A stretch of DNA of 64,000 bases from NCBI RefSeq assembly GCF_020882245.1, contig NC_083599.1, positions 16,688,865 to 16,752,864 on the forward strand, read 5' to 3'. Positions 13,801 to 29,210 of the stretch are shown in pieces (within the stretch, counting starts at the first letter, position 1; every line of letters starts with the position of its first letter). A program made the position numbers and the translations under genes. The stretch is from Rhopalosiphum padi. Taxonomy: Eukaryota > Arthropoda > Insecta > Hemiptera > Aphididae. A model generated the notes under the pieces. That model saw only the letters and a program-made list of their open reading frames with translations. It did no database searches and was not told the DNA's origin.

Positions 13801-15434
13801 GAAAGTATATATATTATATATTGTTACTGACGATATTGTTGCGCTAATAATTTGAGAGTATCTAATTTTTATTAAAATAATTCACAATTTGTATTCATAA
13901 ATGTTTATTATTCCATCGGGTACATATAGTCTTTTTGTCATGCAAATATACATATAACACGAGTTATAATAATATATTGTTATATTAGTATAATATAATA
14001 TTTACAATATTTATGTTTTAAAATTAAATCATTATTCGATAATATGTCAATCAGGAATTCGATTTTTGTAAATAAAGGACATTTTTTTTATATTTGGAAA
14101 TATTGTTACTGACTGCTGTACCAAAGATGAACGTTGTAAAATACCAAAACAAAGTAAATGTATTATCTTTCATTAGGGCACAATGCAATTATTCAATTTG
14201 TATACACAGCAACGGCAAGTTCAATATTAAACATAATCTGAGAAATTAATTACATCGATATTCGGTTTATGGTCATAGCCAGTACATAATCCATTAATAC
14301 TGTCATTCCCAACATCACAAACTCGTAATTTAATAACATTTTGGTTATCGAGCCATTTCCATCTGACAGATACAATTATCGTACACATACGCAAGTTTCC
14401 TATTATAATAGGATTGAATATATTCAATATATTCAATAATTCGATGTTTTAACATAATAAATCAAATTGCTTCAAGTAACATTATATTAGTATCGTCAAT
14501 CGTTGGCTATAAACTGTTGAATGTTAATAGCTGTATACGAAATGTAAGTAGTTTCATTAAAAAAAGTCATTTTTATGATTATTATTGTATCTTCATTAAA
14601 AATTGTTAATCATTCTTAAGATTCTTTAATAACAAATTTGACTCAAAATGTATATTTCATCTCTTTTAGATTGACAGGATGTATGGTTTTTACTATACCT
14701 ACTATAGGGATTACAAGTTTACCAACAATATGTTTACGTGTTTACTAAATTACTCGTCACTTAAACTTGTTTATATCGAAACTTTAAACTTCCCCTTTCA
14801 CGCGTTCAAAATTAAATTATTCTTGACGTATAAAAACAATACTTCCTACTCTCGAAAATATATGTTTGACTCTGTATTTGACAGACGATATATAGGTATA
14901 CTCAATGCCAGTGTGTTTGGAGTTTAAAATAAGCATACAAAATGTAGTATTACGTGTTAAAACTTGAGTACTTTTATATGGTATTATTTTATTATATTTT
15001 ATTACTAGCCATATAACGATAGTCACGATTTTTATTTATTTTCATAAATTTAATCGCTACAATGAGCATTAATGAAAGTCTTACATATTATATAACGGAT
15101 GTGTATTCTATAATATAAAAAAAAGAAATACATGATAAAAGTTCTAAGTTTTGATTAAAGTTATGATTTAACTTACTTGTATATGCCCCGGTATATGCTA
15201 ATATTTGTAAACGAAAACGTGATATTTACAAAATATAGTGCAAAACTTGGTATCTTTTTGTATTTTTAGGTGTAGCGTACTTTATATTATCCTCATTGAT
15301 TTTTTTTTCACTATTTCTTTCTTTATTTTGAAAAATGGCCATTGAAAGTAGCCTCGTAGCCTTTGGGTGACGTTTTGCGCGTTGGTATTAATGGAGCTTG
15401 GCTGATCGGATAGCAAAGAGCATATACAACTCAC

Positions 15435-15543
15435 CCGCAATATAGAATCCAATAGACTCGTTGAATTCAGTGTCCGAAATAGGGGTTTGCTGAAAATCTT
15501 AAACTGCTGTGTAACGTATCCATGTATAGTATCCAATGGCAAC
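15435..15543 (-). other. Exon-like segment bounded by splice sites
   Basis: On the minus strand a 3' splice site (TTTATATTTCAG) precedes 15543 and a good 5' splice site (TTGCGG then GTGAGT) follows 15435, enclosing 109 nt. One frame is open right through (L-P-L-D-T-I-H-G-Y-V...) and is part of a 108-codon ORF (15608-15282). A different frame gives an equally protein-like peptide broken by one stop. Either a small internal exon of an unknown minus-strand gene or a decayed coding fragment would explain it. No family is recognised. Confidence 0.2.
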
Positions 15544-16215
15544 CTGAAATATAAATTATGTCTGTTGCGTGCAGTGAAACGCGGGTGTTCTAGAAAATTT
15601 CCGAGCATGTCGAAAATCCACCATTCGCCCCCCTCGGTGCGGAAATATAGAAAGAATAATTAAAACTCATTAATTATATAACAACAAAAAAATGTGATGT
15701 ATTATTAAACATTTTAAAAAGGAACATCACATGTTAAATTTTGTGTGTGTGTGCGTGCGTATGTGGGTGTGTGTATAGCTGTGCAGCACTCTTGAATTAT
15801 GTAAATATTTTATAATTACCGTAAAATTTAACGATGACTATATACAATGACAACTACGCACACCACCGTTTACCGTCATTCTACAGAGAATGCGTTAAGT
15901 GCACAACGAAAAAAAAAACTAAAAAATTACACTTGCTTTCCTTCACTTAGAAATTATAATATATACAAAAGAAGGTCTCGCTTTGAACGCTGCGCGCGAA
16001 GGGTAATTAATATAACAAAAAAATGTGAAAAAAATTTCCGGAAAAAGCTATGAAAACTTATATCTTACTGCTACTTTTTCACAATAGATATTTTTAGAAG
16101 GCTACTTGTAATATATAATATATAAATATATATGCTGTTCATGATGAACGTGAATTCGATACCATGATATATATATATATCATTATAATAATAATAAATA
16201 TGTGAATTGTGCGTT

Positions 16216-16247
<32 letters not shown>

Positions 16248-19200
16248 AGAGAAGTGTGTTTTTTTTAGTTATGAGGGCGTAAATATAATAATTAATGTGA
16301 TTTAGGGTCAACTAATCCCCCTCGATTATTATGTTTTAAATATATTGTGAATTTAAATTGGACAATGCCATTTTTCGGCCATTGGTTAATGGTCCGTTTA
16401 ACAAAACCTTCTGTTTATTATTGATATGCTCTTGGATTTTGCATGATTTGACGTTACCGATGGATTTATTTTCATATTTTACACTTTTAATAATGTGCAC
16501 TGTCAAAAATCGTAACGTCGATTTTATAATATCTAATATATTTTATACGTTTGGTCACATAAGTTAAAATAATATCATATATAACTTTTAGTGAAAAAAA
16601 AAATTCTTTTAATTTAATTTCACATAAATACATTTAATTTATATATAATACAAATGTGCATGTCTGAGATAGAATATGTTTTGAAGTTTAACGCCCGTAT
16701 ATATCAGAGAAAAGGTTGTGCAGCACGAGCTTACTGCAAAGGATGTGTGTGACAGCGGTTAGCTCCAAACTTTCGAACCCAGCTTAGACGTTATTGAGTT
16801 TTAAAAGTATTTGACCGAATAAACATTTTACCAGGAATGTAGAAAAAATTTGAGCTGGCCAGAGATAACTTTTGAGTATTAAAACCAAAATCTTCAAAAT
16901 ATTATGCTAAGAAAAATACAATTCACACGGGTGCTTTCTATTTCATAATGCACATTATTAAACAGTATTGATGTGTATAATATATACTCGAATACATTTT
17001 TGTATTTCAAAACCACATAAAACTAAGTAATGTGAATAGTTAAAATTGGTGAAATATCAACACTCATATTGATATAATGATTATTATATTACGGATGTGA
17101 TTATTTTGCGTTATTTTGTAACGATGTTCGTTCTGCTATCACACACAAAAATTAAGGACCTAGTCCATTTAACTCGAAATTTACGATGTTAAATATGTAT
17201 TAGTTAAATCAACTGCGTGCTTTATTATATCAACCACAACAAAACGTTAACTCATGTACATAATTTTGAGAAATTATATGAATGATTCATAATATAATTC
17301 CCAAAATTATTAAAATAAATTAGAGCGTGGTATGTGTTCAACATAATATAATACCAGAAGCTGAATTGACAAAATAGAAAATTTTGTTTTTAAAATATGA
17401 ATTCAATTAATTTAGAACTCATTTTGTCGACGTTCTGACTCCGAAATAATGTTAAAATTATCCATTCAGAGCGCTATTTTTAAAAAGTATTCATTTAATT
17501 GTTTTTTTTTTTTGTCAGAATAATAAATGTATAGGTGCCTATATATATTTTTAATAATTTATTTAAATAATTATTTATGTATGTACGAAAAATACTGATT
17601 AATCTTGTTAAATCAAATAATATAATAATTTTCATTTTTAAACAAAATGTTTAAAATAATATTATAACTAGTGATAATAATATGTAAGACGAATATAATC
17701 ACGTATTGTGTTTTACCTGCATAAATTGCATAAACCAATCGAAAATATTTCGGCATCACACGCAAGTATGCAACCGTCGTCCGGTATAAAAAAAAACATA
17801 TGTAATTGCGTAAGTACGTATATACCGATGAAAAATGTATAAAGTCCATTAAAAAATAAAAAGATGGCCGCTTTAGTGGCTCTGGGCTAGTGCTGAACGA
17901 CACCCGAGGGACCAACCATAACGCCGCCGCCGGACCGGCTCTCTATCACTCTCTGCCGTGTTCTTATAACCATGTCCGTGAATCCCATTCGGTGAACGTG
18001 GAGTTTGGTAAAAAATTATTTTCACATTTCGGTAAACGATATTATATGTAGTTACGGCTCCGGGGCAGACCCCACCAACCCCTCGTCCGATCCTTTAGAA
18101 AATCCTGCAGGAAAGTTATTGACTTGGGTGCGGCAATCATCCCACACAATACCCGCATGGTCCGAGTAGATGCAGATCGTAGGTGTATGCGTAATAAACT
18201 TACCACCATTGATGCTAATCCTTGTCACCAATCGTCAGTTCGTTTACTATCGACATTTTCTCGCGTAGGTTTATACGATAAGTCGCGAATGACGTCGTCA
18301 ACGACAATAATATGATGCGCTCTTTGTTTTAAACGAAATACTGACGTAATCCGCTGGATGGGGTGCATTATAATGTACATAAGTAATGCAAAACCTTTGA
18401 GTTGGCGCTTAAAAAGTTAGACCACCGCTTTATGGCTTTGGGTAGTTGTTTTTTTTTTTTTGATTTTTCTTTTCACTAAAACTTTTAGACTACTGCGTTG
18501 TCGTCGCCGTCGCACCTCATTTAACTTAAATTTTTTTTTAATCACATTTCGGGTCGTTTACTCCACGCAGTTGATGACCCTGTGCGTATAAATACGAATT
18601 TGACGAATATTAAAAGCGTTTCGTGGAAGTTTAGTCAGTCACCGTAGTGCACCTTCGCTTTTATTTCGCTATCGCACAATACGTACGGCATGCCGCAAGA
18701 ATCATAGAATCTATGCGAAAAATTCTGTTCGGATTACACAACTACGCATTTTACGTTATCATATTATTATATTATTGTATGTACTACACATATTTGTTTT
18801 ATAATTATTTTGCATACCATTGCTCGGTATAAACACATAGATACTCCATACGTGTACAGCGAGTATAAAATAAAATAATATCATAATATACATACTACCT
18901 ACATACATAAATGTATATATATATATATATATATCATATCATATTAAAATAGTGAAAAATGTCACGTGCTACTGATGTTAGGACACGGAATGAAAGGAAC
19001 GGTGATAGAGAGGTGAACGACTTAAAAACGGCGGATGAAATAAACTCGGTTCTATACGGGAAGCCTTTATGACGTCGCGTCTAATGTTCCACAAAAATGT
19101 GTGCGCGCAGCGAACAAATAATTATATACACAACGTCTACTCCTACACCGCCTCTTTGTCATTCCCTGCTGCAGCTGCTTAAATCCCCCTCGTACACTGC

Positions 19201-22200
19201 ACATACACACACACACATATATATATATATAGTAATCAACAACTTGATAACTGTGTGCGTGTGTGCATGTATACACGGGATTATGAAGTGTATACACGAT
19301 CGGCCACTGAGTGTGTACCGAGGAGCCTTGGATGTTATAATAATTGGACTGTACAAGACCCTGGCTCTAAGGGCGGCATTTCTTTATTTCACAAAATAAA
19401 TGTTTCAACAAAAATCTATCAAAAAAAATAAAACTTTTAACCGCACGCATGGTCGGATAGGTGTAACTATAATTGAATTAATTCGCTACCGCTCACCCGA
19501 TCGCCCACCCACCCATTGCACTCTGCAGGCTAAAATAAATATCGCTTTTAATCAGCGACGACGAACACGGGCGCGTTTCAAGTAAATCAAATTTGTTGGG
19601 ACAACGTCGTCTGTTTTCACGATTGTACCCGCCCCGCGCTGTCTAAATTGATTGTTGATTAAATACCAAAAGGTACGCCGCCGACGCCACCACCAGCGAA
19701 AACGCTACCATCCCAGTCGCTCCGCCCACAATGAAAAAAATAAATATATAAATTTATAAAATAATATCTAAAAATTGTATGTGATATTGATATTCTGTAA
19801 TACGTTTGTATATTGTTTATTGTAATTTTCTATGCTATTTTACCGATGTGACGTTAAATTATTATTATTTCGGTTAACGGTTTCGCCGAGATAATTAATT
19901 GTGTACACTTAGTCGCTTTTCACGATGAAACATCGTTCCGAATTAGCGTTTAATTTTTTTCCGCAGTTAATATAATACCGTATAATAATAATTAATAATA
20001 ACCTGCTTTGCGGGATATAAATATAATTAAAGACCAACCGTTCCACTCCCCCGTTCACACCAACCATGAAGTTATAATCGGGTTTATATTGCTTATTGTT
20101 GATGTGGTCGTGTCGACACTCGACGGCTAGTGTATATACTATGTATATATATTTTATATATTTCATATATTTTATTATTAAAACGTTGTTCTTTCGTATA
20201 CCTGATCGCTTGGTTATTAACCATTATTTATTGTTATTGTCATCTTTTTTCAGTCTCTTAAGACCACCTCCAGATAAATCGGGTGTAGTCCAGCTGCTTC
20301 TCTAATTAACCTTTTCTTGTGCCAACACTCTTTTTGCTGAAAAAAAAAATATTGAACTTACCAATTGCACTTAAAATGAGTCGTAGACTACCCTCGCGTG
20401 TTATCCTGATTTTAATGGTTTTCAATTATATCCCCTACTAATTTTAATCTACTTTACAACGCATATAATATTCAATATATTCTAAATTGTTTGTACTTTA
20501 ACATTTTAAAACTCTACATAGGATTTGAGTAAAGCTTAAAACGAATTCAACGTTTTTTTTCTAAAAAAATAGACATAATCAATGTTATATCTTTTGCAAC
20601 AAGTCGATAAACTTTTTTTTCTTCGAAAAAGTGAATAACACAAAGTGATTACCTAACAACATCGAAAATGTATAACAATGTAATACTATAATATTATTTC
20701 AGTACGCTAAAAATCTAGTATATAATATAAACCTACGACGTAACCCGTAACGTAATTCTAGAATAGGGCAATTTTAAGTGTATTGACCTACAAAACTCCG
20801 ATACAATTAATATTTATTACATTTCTTATCAGTGGATAAGATTTTTCGTTTCGTACACTCCTAATTCACGGGCTATACAGGCCTGCTACAATATTATTTT
20901 TACCGTAAACCATCAACGCGTCCACAACGGAGTTTTTAAAATCACCTCCATTGTCAGTAAGTCTTTTCATTCATAGTTCGCGAGTGGATGATATGACAAA
21001 AACACACACACCGGATATTATATTACCATCACTAGCTGTGGTGGTAATAAAAGAGGTCGGAGTGGCACGTGGTTTTACCGCGCTCAGTGTAATTAGGCCA
21101 GATTTAAAAAAAATTGACGCCGGGGCAATAAACAGATTACCAATAAAAATGGTTTTAAATTTTATTAGTGACTGTTATATTTATTTGGGATTTTTTTGTT
21201 TTCTTAATTTGTTTCTCTTCACGATAATTATTTTCTATAATAATCCGTTTTAAGTATATCGATTAATTATTATTTGATATACTATTATTCTATAGATATA
21301 GATTTATAATATTTTATCAATTTGTAAAAAAATATTGACGCTCCCCAAGAGGTGCCGCCGATAGGAATTATCAATTTGACTTGTTATCCCCAACTCCGCC
21401 ACTTATCCACTAAATATGGACCCACGTGTATTATAGTACAGTAACTGCGTTTGTCGTAAACGCTATCGACTCTAGTATACATCGTGGCGCATGTGCACAT
21501 AATATTGTAATGTGTGTATTATATAATATAATTATACGCGTATATTATAATAATAATATTGTGATGTCAATCATTGCATGGAATGAACAGCGTTTATCGA
21601 AAATCGCCACTCCCTGCACATAACGGAGACGGCGACAATACACCGCAGCAGTTATGATATTCGACGTAAACCCGTCATTATCGACATGTAATACGTATGT
21701 ATAATACAAATAATCGAATTCCCGGCGCATATCGTTCGTTCATTATACCTATGTATATTTGCATCAATACGCCGCTAATGTGTGTAGGTATACCTATGCC
21801 ATGTCGTACGATTATCTCTGTAATGTTAATAATTAGGTATTACGCGTGAAAATCATCGCTTAAACGTCTCGATGAATACGTGCGGCCCGCGCTCTCACGA
21901 TTTCCGCATACGCCCACGCATTCTCAGTACCCAGTCGTTTTGTATGGTCCATTAGATATGACACCGGTAATATTGGTAGAAGATACACGCAAACAGTGCT
22001 TATGATACAAGTATGGCGATATTATATTCTCTCGCGTGTGTGTATATAGTGTGGTGTACGTCGTATAAATAATATATTATTACATTGTATGTTATATGTA
22101 TAATACTATATAATATTATACACTGTGCCGATCGCCGGCGTCACGAATTTCGCTATATTATAATATTAGACAACCAACATGCCTACTACACGTCGTGTGA

Positions 22201-23334
22201 TGCGTATTTACAGATAAAAAGTGGCTTTTATATTTTGACATGAAGGATTTTCGAGACACCCCTTCGCGCAGGGTTAATATTATAAATAAAATCGCGTGCT
22301 CGGCTCGCCCGTCACACCTATATGTATATATAGTTATGACGTGCATCGTAGTGTGCGCATCATGTTGTGTACATAATATTATTATATATATATATATAGC
22401 GGCGTAGTATAGGGCCTGTATGACGCGCGTTTTGACATGGAAAAGCACAGCTAGAGAGGTAGCAGAGGACGAGAATTCGGAACGGATAAAAATTAAACCC
22501 TACACCCCCCTAATAATAATATAGCCAGAAATATCGCTCACAAAGGGTTAACGCTAAACCCTTCGCTTCTGCGGCGGGTAAACACGTATTATAATACATA
22601 TATTATATTCAATCTAAGTACGAGCTTTTCTGTATAGTGTCCGTGTGCGTATTGTATATGTGGGTAAACGAGAATACAATACTATATACTATATACCGTG
22701 TACGGATGTCACTTTATATCTGTCATATGTGTAAGACCTATACCACCAACCGAGCGTTCCCCGTCTCGGGAAACCTACCACCGCATCGCCATTTCGGACG
22801 AGAGTGAAAATAATACTTTCTGTCCGGCATCGTTGGCTTTCGCACGGCGGTCGGCCGTGAAAAGTGTCGGCCAAAGTATAATAACAATTTCGCTTTCCGT
22901 GCGCGATTTTCAATGCGGCGCAGCACACCGCCTGTCCGCCGTCATAAACTTGGGTTTTATCACGAATATTTGTACAATATTAATATTCCAACGTATCGTA
23001 TTATTATTATTATTATTATTATTACGATGCGCCGCGCCGGTGAAAAATCGAATTATTCGATTTTGTCGAATTTTCGTCGTCTTCGTTTCGGGCCAATGGC
23101 TGCTGCAGGTATCCGCAATGTTCTTTACATTTACTCGTACACCGGTATATATATATGACACGCGTTATGATAATTATTACACAGGCTCCGTATGCCGGAT
23201 TTCTGTAACCGTACCGCATAATTTCGCCGGGTAACCACCAGGTTATAGGTATATTTTCCGAGCTTATAACCCAGACCATGGTATACGGCCGACGTGGGAT
23301 ATGCGCGTGTGTATGTGTGTGCATTTGTTTGCTT

Positions 23335-23356
23335 GTGTGTGTGTGTGTGTGTGTGT
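23335..23356. repeat. (GT)11 microsatellite
   Basis: Uninterrupted GT dinucleotides spanning 22 bp. Confidence 0.95.
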
Positions 23357-23991
23357 ATAATATAATAATATATTATGTACGCGTGTGTATGTCATGTAAA
23401 TATAAAATATACGAGGACGTCTTCTCTGTGCCGCATATATGTATATAATAATAATAACACCGTACAATATCGATCTGCAGGGCGCGCACGAAACCACCAC
23501 ACGGGCGGGTGTGCGTGGTAACTGCGACGGCGTTCGCATGCCGCTCGAGCCGAGTTCGGTCCTTGCACCGAAATCATAATAATATATAATTCGCCACAGA
23601 TCGTCAACGTGGCGTTATATTATATATTTTGTGTTCTCGTCCTTCTACTACTATTATTATTATTATTATTATTATTATTGTTATTTTTTTATTACGATCG
23701 AATATCATTACACTGTATATTATATAATATACGTGATTTTTTTTTCCTCGTGGTACAACAACAACTGCACGGTCAAAGTAATAATTTTACGATATATTAT
23801 AATACGAGACGTGTAATATCATTTCGTGTACACCGATCCATGAGTGCGCACAACCCGTTTTCGACTCGAGACGGAGTTGAGCGATGTTACGAGTCACAGT
23901 GCAGTGTTATAATATGTTGTACGAGTACCCAGTACAATTGAAACTACGTCACGACTTACGACCACAACGCGACGGCGGAGGTACAGAATAT

Positions 23992-23996
<5 letters not shown>

Positions 23997-24026
<30 letters not shown>
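23997..24026. repeat. (TA)15 microsatellite
   Basis: Uninterrupted TA dinucleotides spanning 30 bp. Confidence 0.95.
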
Positions 24027-24032
<6 letters not shown>

Positions 24033-24402
24033 TTTATTAATATTTAGTACAGATATCTATTATATTATTTTCGATATCATTTTTTTTCTATACGTACGCC
24101 GTAATGATATACGGCCGCGCGTATTATATTGTATCACCAAGACCCGTTTCGGACGATTTATCGGTTTTGCTGCGACATTTGCAACCGCGTTAATAATAAT
24201 AATATATACATTGTTATTTTATATAGCACGTATTTGCAATATAACAATACGCGCTAGTTTTAAAAACTGTTCCGCTATAATTATTATTTACATAATGCAT
24301 AGAATAATATCATAAAGTGCGCACTCAATTGGATTTTAATCCGTATACGCAGTATATATGTAGCCGTGGCGTGGGCATAACGACAATTTATTATTATTAG
24401 TA

Positions 24403-24423
24403 TTTTTTTTTTTTTTTTTTTTT
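24403..24423. repeat. Poly-T tract of 21
   Basis: Twenty-one consecutive T residues. No flanking retroelement body or target-site duplication was recognised. Confidence 0.9.
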
Positions 24424-27400
24424 AATGAGCTTTTTAATAGTTAAATTATTACATCTTTTCGTGCCCATTTATTATTAATCATCGTTTATGTTGTGGCACC
24501 GCGTAAACGGTTAACTGCTGCTAGGTATTATATGGTTTAAGCGCGATTTCTTCGAATTCCTCGTGCGCAGCCAGGTATTATAATTATTTATTCTTGTATA
24601 CCTACCTATAATATATTCAGTGAATAAGGTACCTTACGTACGGCGATGCCGATCCGCAATGATTGAAAACGGTCCGAGTATAGATATTATATTATATATA
24701 TCCGCATTCGGTATATGCATTCCGTAGTAATTGAATACGTTATAGACTATAGTGAACATCGTTGACTGAAAGCGTAGAAAAATCGTGTTCTGTAAAACTG
24801 ATCACGATCGTTGAGTTTGATTCGGATCATCGGACGATTATTATACGTCTACATTGCGAGCATATTTTCTCGCAGTGCATCACTATATTAAAGTAGGTAC
24901 GTACATAGGTATTATTATCTGGAATATTATTATCATCGTATAATATTACTACTAAGTACCTATATTATGTAAAAAGCAATAATAGCGTTGTAATGTCTAC
25001 AAAATAACATAACCATGTATAAATAGGTATGGAGTGTGTATAATATAATAATATAATATATTTGTTTGTTTAAAGCCAATATTTTTCCAAACAGGGTGTT
25101 CCGCGAACATTATTTCGAATTTAAAATATTCGTTCACTGGTATAGTGATATAGAAAATGTACTTATAATGAGTATTTATATTAAATATATTAATATATAC
25201 TCAAAGAATAATTGTATTGTTAAAATATATTATGGTGATTAACTGCTGTCTGTTGACCCAACTATTTCGGTACAGATGTATTTCATTAAACTAGAAATCA
25301 AAATATAATTGTTCATTACAGCAGAGAATAAATGCATTTTTGCAGTTTTGAGCTTTGAGTTTGAATGCGATTTTGCTGTTTTTCAATTTTATGAAATAGT
25401 ATTATTCATACCTATATATACATATACATAATTCATCACTTTTTAGTTGTTTTTTTTTTTTTTATAGCAGTTGTTTTTCTACACTGCTCTGGAATTTGTT
25501 TGTATTCAATTAATTGGGAAAACGGTATATTTCAATAAAATTAACATATTAATTAGAGATAATAATACATCAATCATGAAGTGTGTGTGTGTATACGCGC
25601 GCGTACCTACGTATTATAATAAACATAAAATATATATACCATGGTTTTATAGACATTAATCGCGCATATTATTACTCTTATATATGTTATAATAAGTATA
25701 TTATATTTTTACAAGGATTTTGAACTTGTATTTTATTATGTGTCGGCGACACTTGGACGACTATAATAATACCCGTGGCCGTGGTGTAATGGGTACCAGC
25801 GGCGGCATTTTAATCGGCGGAAGTTTTTATGCGATCTAGGGAAATATTGACATTGCGGCGCGAGACGATCGTATCATCACGCTCGTGTCACGTTGAATTA
25901 CAATGTCTGGGATTTATTATGCGTCGCCGGTAGGCCTCGCGCGACGACGACGTACGGAGAATACCTATATGCACTACTATTTTTATAAATAAATTACGTT
26001 TAGGTACGACGTTTTAAAATACATTAAACACATATAATATTTTATCATTGATTTTTATGGGCGGTGTACACAACATCATAATACGTTATAATATCTATCT
26101 ATAATCTATATAATCTATATAATGAATCCGTTTTCTATAAAAAAAAAAAAAAATGTATATTGTATGCAGCGATATTATAAAATGTATGTGTTATAAATGT
26201 AGCTGTTATAATTTTACTTATTAGTCATTATGTGTAGGTACTTCACCTATGTTAATTGGGTAGGAGAATAAAGTTAGCTGTTTCTAAACGTTTGATGCGA
26301 CCCATTTAAACACTCTCTATTTAAATTAGATAATATATTTTATCGTATACCTACACATATTTCCATATTTCGTATCTAAATTCGAAGAGCGCACTTGAGT
26401 TTTTACCACTAACGCGCTATAACGCCATTGTTTTATGCACCTATCATGCATATTTGTATACATTACGATAAAAAAATAATAACGATAGTAATAACAGTAA
26501 TAATCATATCATATTATAAATATATACGAGTATAATATGGATCAACGCAGCGGTATGTCGATAAAATTATGCGTTTATCCCAAACGCGTCGTATACGTAT
26601 GTACATATATATTATATATAATACGAGTATATAGCACAATAATAAAAATAATAACAACAATACGCGATTGTGAAGAAAAAAAATCATCTCTGCAAAATCT
26701 TGCAGCTGGTGTTTGGCTGGTTTTTTCTATAGGTTTTTATATTCCCATACAAACGCCTACTTGGCATTGGACAACAATGCTCGATATGTGTAATAATATG
26801 TGTGTGAGTATGTATATATGTGTACACATGTTATAAATATATATATAATATATATATATATAAATATAATTGACGGGTCTAAATTTAATTTCGCTCGTAA
26901 AGGTGTCGTACACACAAAAGGAAGAGTCTTTTTGTTTGGGCGTTAATTCGGACCGGTGAAAAAAAAACCACGAGGGGATCGAACATTTGGTAAACGTCCA
27001 ACAGCAGTGCGCCTTGGACGGATTTTGTTTAGCGTCGAAACGTTTCAACTGTTCCGAGAGCTTGAGAGAAAAAAAAACCATTGAGACTAAAGAAAAAAAT
27101 AAACCGAAAAATTACTTCGACTCGCAGCAACTACCTACTACTTTTGGTCGTTTGACACGTATTCCGCAAAGAGCGATAACGACGTCGTACGCTCAACATA
27201 ATAATATACGACATGCGTGTATACAGAATGGCCACTGTGTTTTTTCTATTTTTTTTTTCTTCGTGAACCTAACGCAAGAAAACGTGCAAACACAGTGCCC
27301 GGGTAGAGCCCACCCTGTGTATTTATATATTCGCGTTATTTAAAAATATATCGCTCGATCGGCGGCTAAAGCTCCGTCGATATAACACAATTATTGGATA

Positions 27401-29168
27401 AACGACAGTTTTCTAAAAGTGGTAATCTCCTCTCGAATTTCTGGGCGGAAAGTTTTAAAACTAATACCAGTCAAAAGAAGCAAACTTGCCAAAGTTTTTG
27501 CGAGCTAGCAGTTCTATAGATCAATTTGGACAAACGCTTATAAACGCCGCAAAAGTCGTGAACCGTAAAATTCCATTAGGTTTTAATAACCGCATTCTTC
27601 GGTACATTCTTTTCGATTGTCTACTCGTTTTTTGCGCTGTCGACAAGAAATAAAAATTAAACTAATTTTGTCAATATTTTACTTCAAATTGCGCGTGAAA
27701 TTGTATTGTATTCCCGCAGGCGTGTTCTTTGTAGTGATTTAGCATTTGTTTTTCCCTTGAAAATCTGTATGCATCATCCAGCTCGCTATTTTATTTACGT
27801 CGTGTAGGTAGTTAATTAAAATAATTTAATTATTGTACCAATAACTGAATACACTGCAATGCGCATGGTTGTGTTGTGGAATTTTTATACGTTTAAACAC
27901 GTCATTAACATGGGCGTATATAGCTATTGAGTAAAAAAAAAATTAATAAAACATTTTAATATTTACATATTTATTAGAATTTATTCGATGTGTTTAAATT
28001 AAAACCAATCAAAATTCTTAGGAAATATTATTATTATTCAAAATGTATAAACGTAACACGGTGTAACACATCGTTCCGTAATCACAACAACTATAGACGA
28101 TTAAAAAGTATTTAATTAAAACGTCGTGGAACGAAATATAAATATTTTTTTTCAAACATAACGAACATCGACATCTTTTGAAGGGCGAAACCTACCTAAT
28201 GTCCTTTCTGAAAAACGCCTATGCAAAATCTACTTGACGTAGATGACTCTAAAAAAAATGACGTTAAATACATTAATATAATAATGGCGTTGTGGTACGA
28301 TGATGGATATAATATTCTTTTATTACATTCATATATTATCATCATCATCATCATCATCATCATATTATTATTATTATTCTCGAGTGGGACGAAAAATAAA
28401 TAACAAACAGCTTAACAAAACATTTGCGCCGCTCAAACTATTAAATAACAATTAAAAACCATTATTCATCCCGTTATAAAACCGTAGTAATCTCGATTGT
28501 TTTTTTCTTGCTCTCGCCGTAGTTGTCGCCGACGCTTCCTGCCACCGCCGTGAACCGAAAAGAAAACTTTCCCAGTAAGCATGATGTTTTCATGAAAATT
28601 ATGCGTTGTGGAACCTGCAGTCATTAAAAATAATAATAAAAAAATATATACAATTTTTCCACAAACTCATAAATGGATAATACCATTGAGCATATAATAT
28701 TATACAGATACAAATATAATATACTCAATGATATTACAATATTATATAACCACGTCATACACACATTTTACAACACGTATTTGTATAATAATTAGTCAGT
28801 TATTGAATCGGTTCGATAAATTTATGACCGACATTAACATATTATTTAAATATTTTTATTCTTATTAAATAGTTATTCAGTAAAAAAAAAAAAATAGGTA
28901 TAAATATAAATGTCCGATATAATGTCATTGGTTTTTCATCAAATCACTCTATTATTATAATATTATATTACACGACGGGACGATTATTATTATTTTATCT
29001 ATAGTCTTCAGTGTTCACTTTTTCCTCTCACCTACGATAACCGATTTCGAGGTTGACCGACTTCAACGCGTCGACGACATTAAACGCACCGTCAAGGTCG
29101 ATTCACTTTGGCCCTATCATTTTTCTCTTTAAGCTCGTTTATTTGTGCCCGTGCCGTTACGTTATCTC

Positions 29169-29170
<2 letters not shown>

Positions 29171-29208
<38 letters not shown>
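29171..29208. repeat. (GT)19 microsatellite
   Basis: Uninterrupted GT dinucleotides spanning 38 bp inside the presumed intron. Confidence 0.95.

Positions 29209-29210
<2 letters not shown>

Noticed and set aside
18587..18640. TATAAATA followed by TCAGTC as a promoter
   Set aside because: The spacing from the TATA T to the initiator A is about 50 bases instead of about 30, and no downstream element fits.
22698..23234. 178-codon + strand ORF
   Set aside because: No recognised domain, a poly-Leu stretch that is just an (ATT)n run, and three or more overlapping open frames. Composition explains it.
23609..23941. ORFs with poly-Leu or poly-Tyr runs
   Set aside because: They are translations of an (ATT)n microsatellite.
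25094..25111. CAGGGTGTTCCGCGAACA as a mariner-type transposon end
   Set aside because: No inverted partner such as a GGAACACCCTG end was found within reach.
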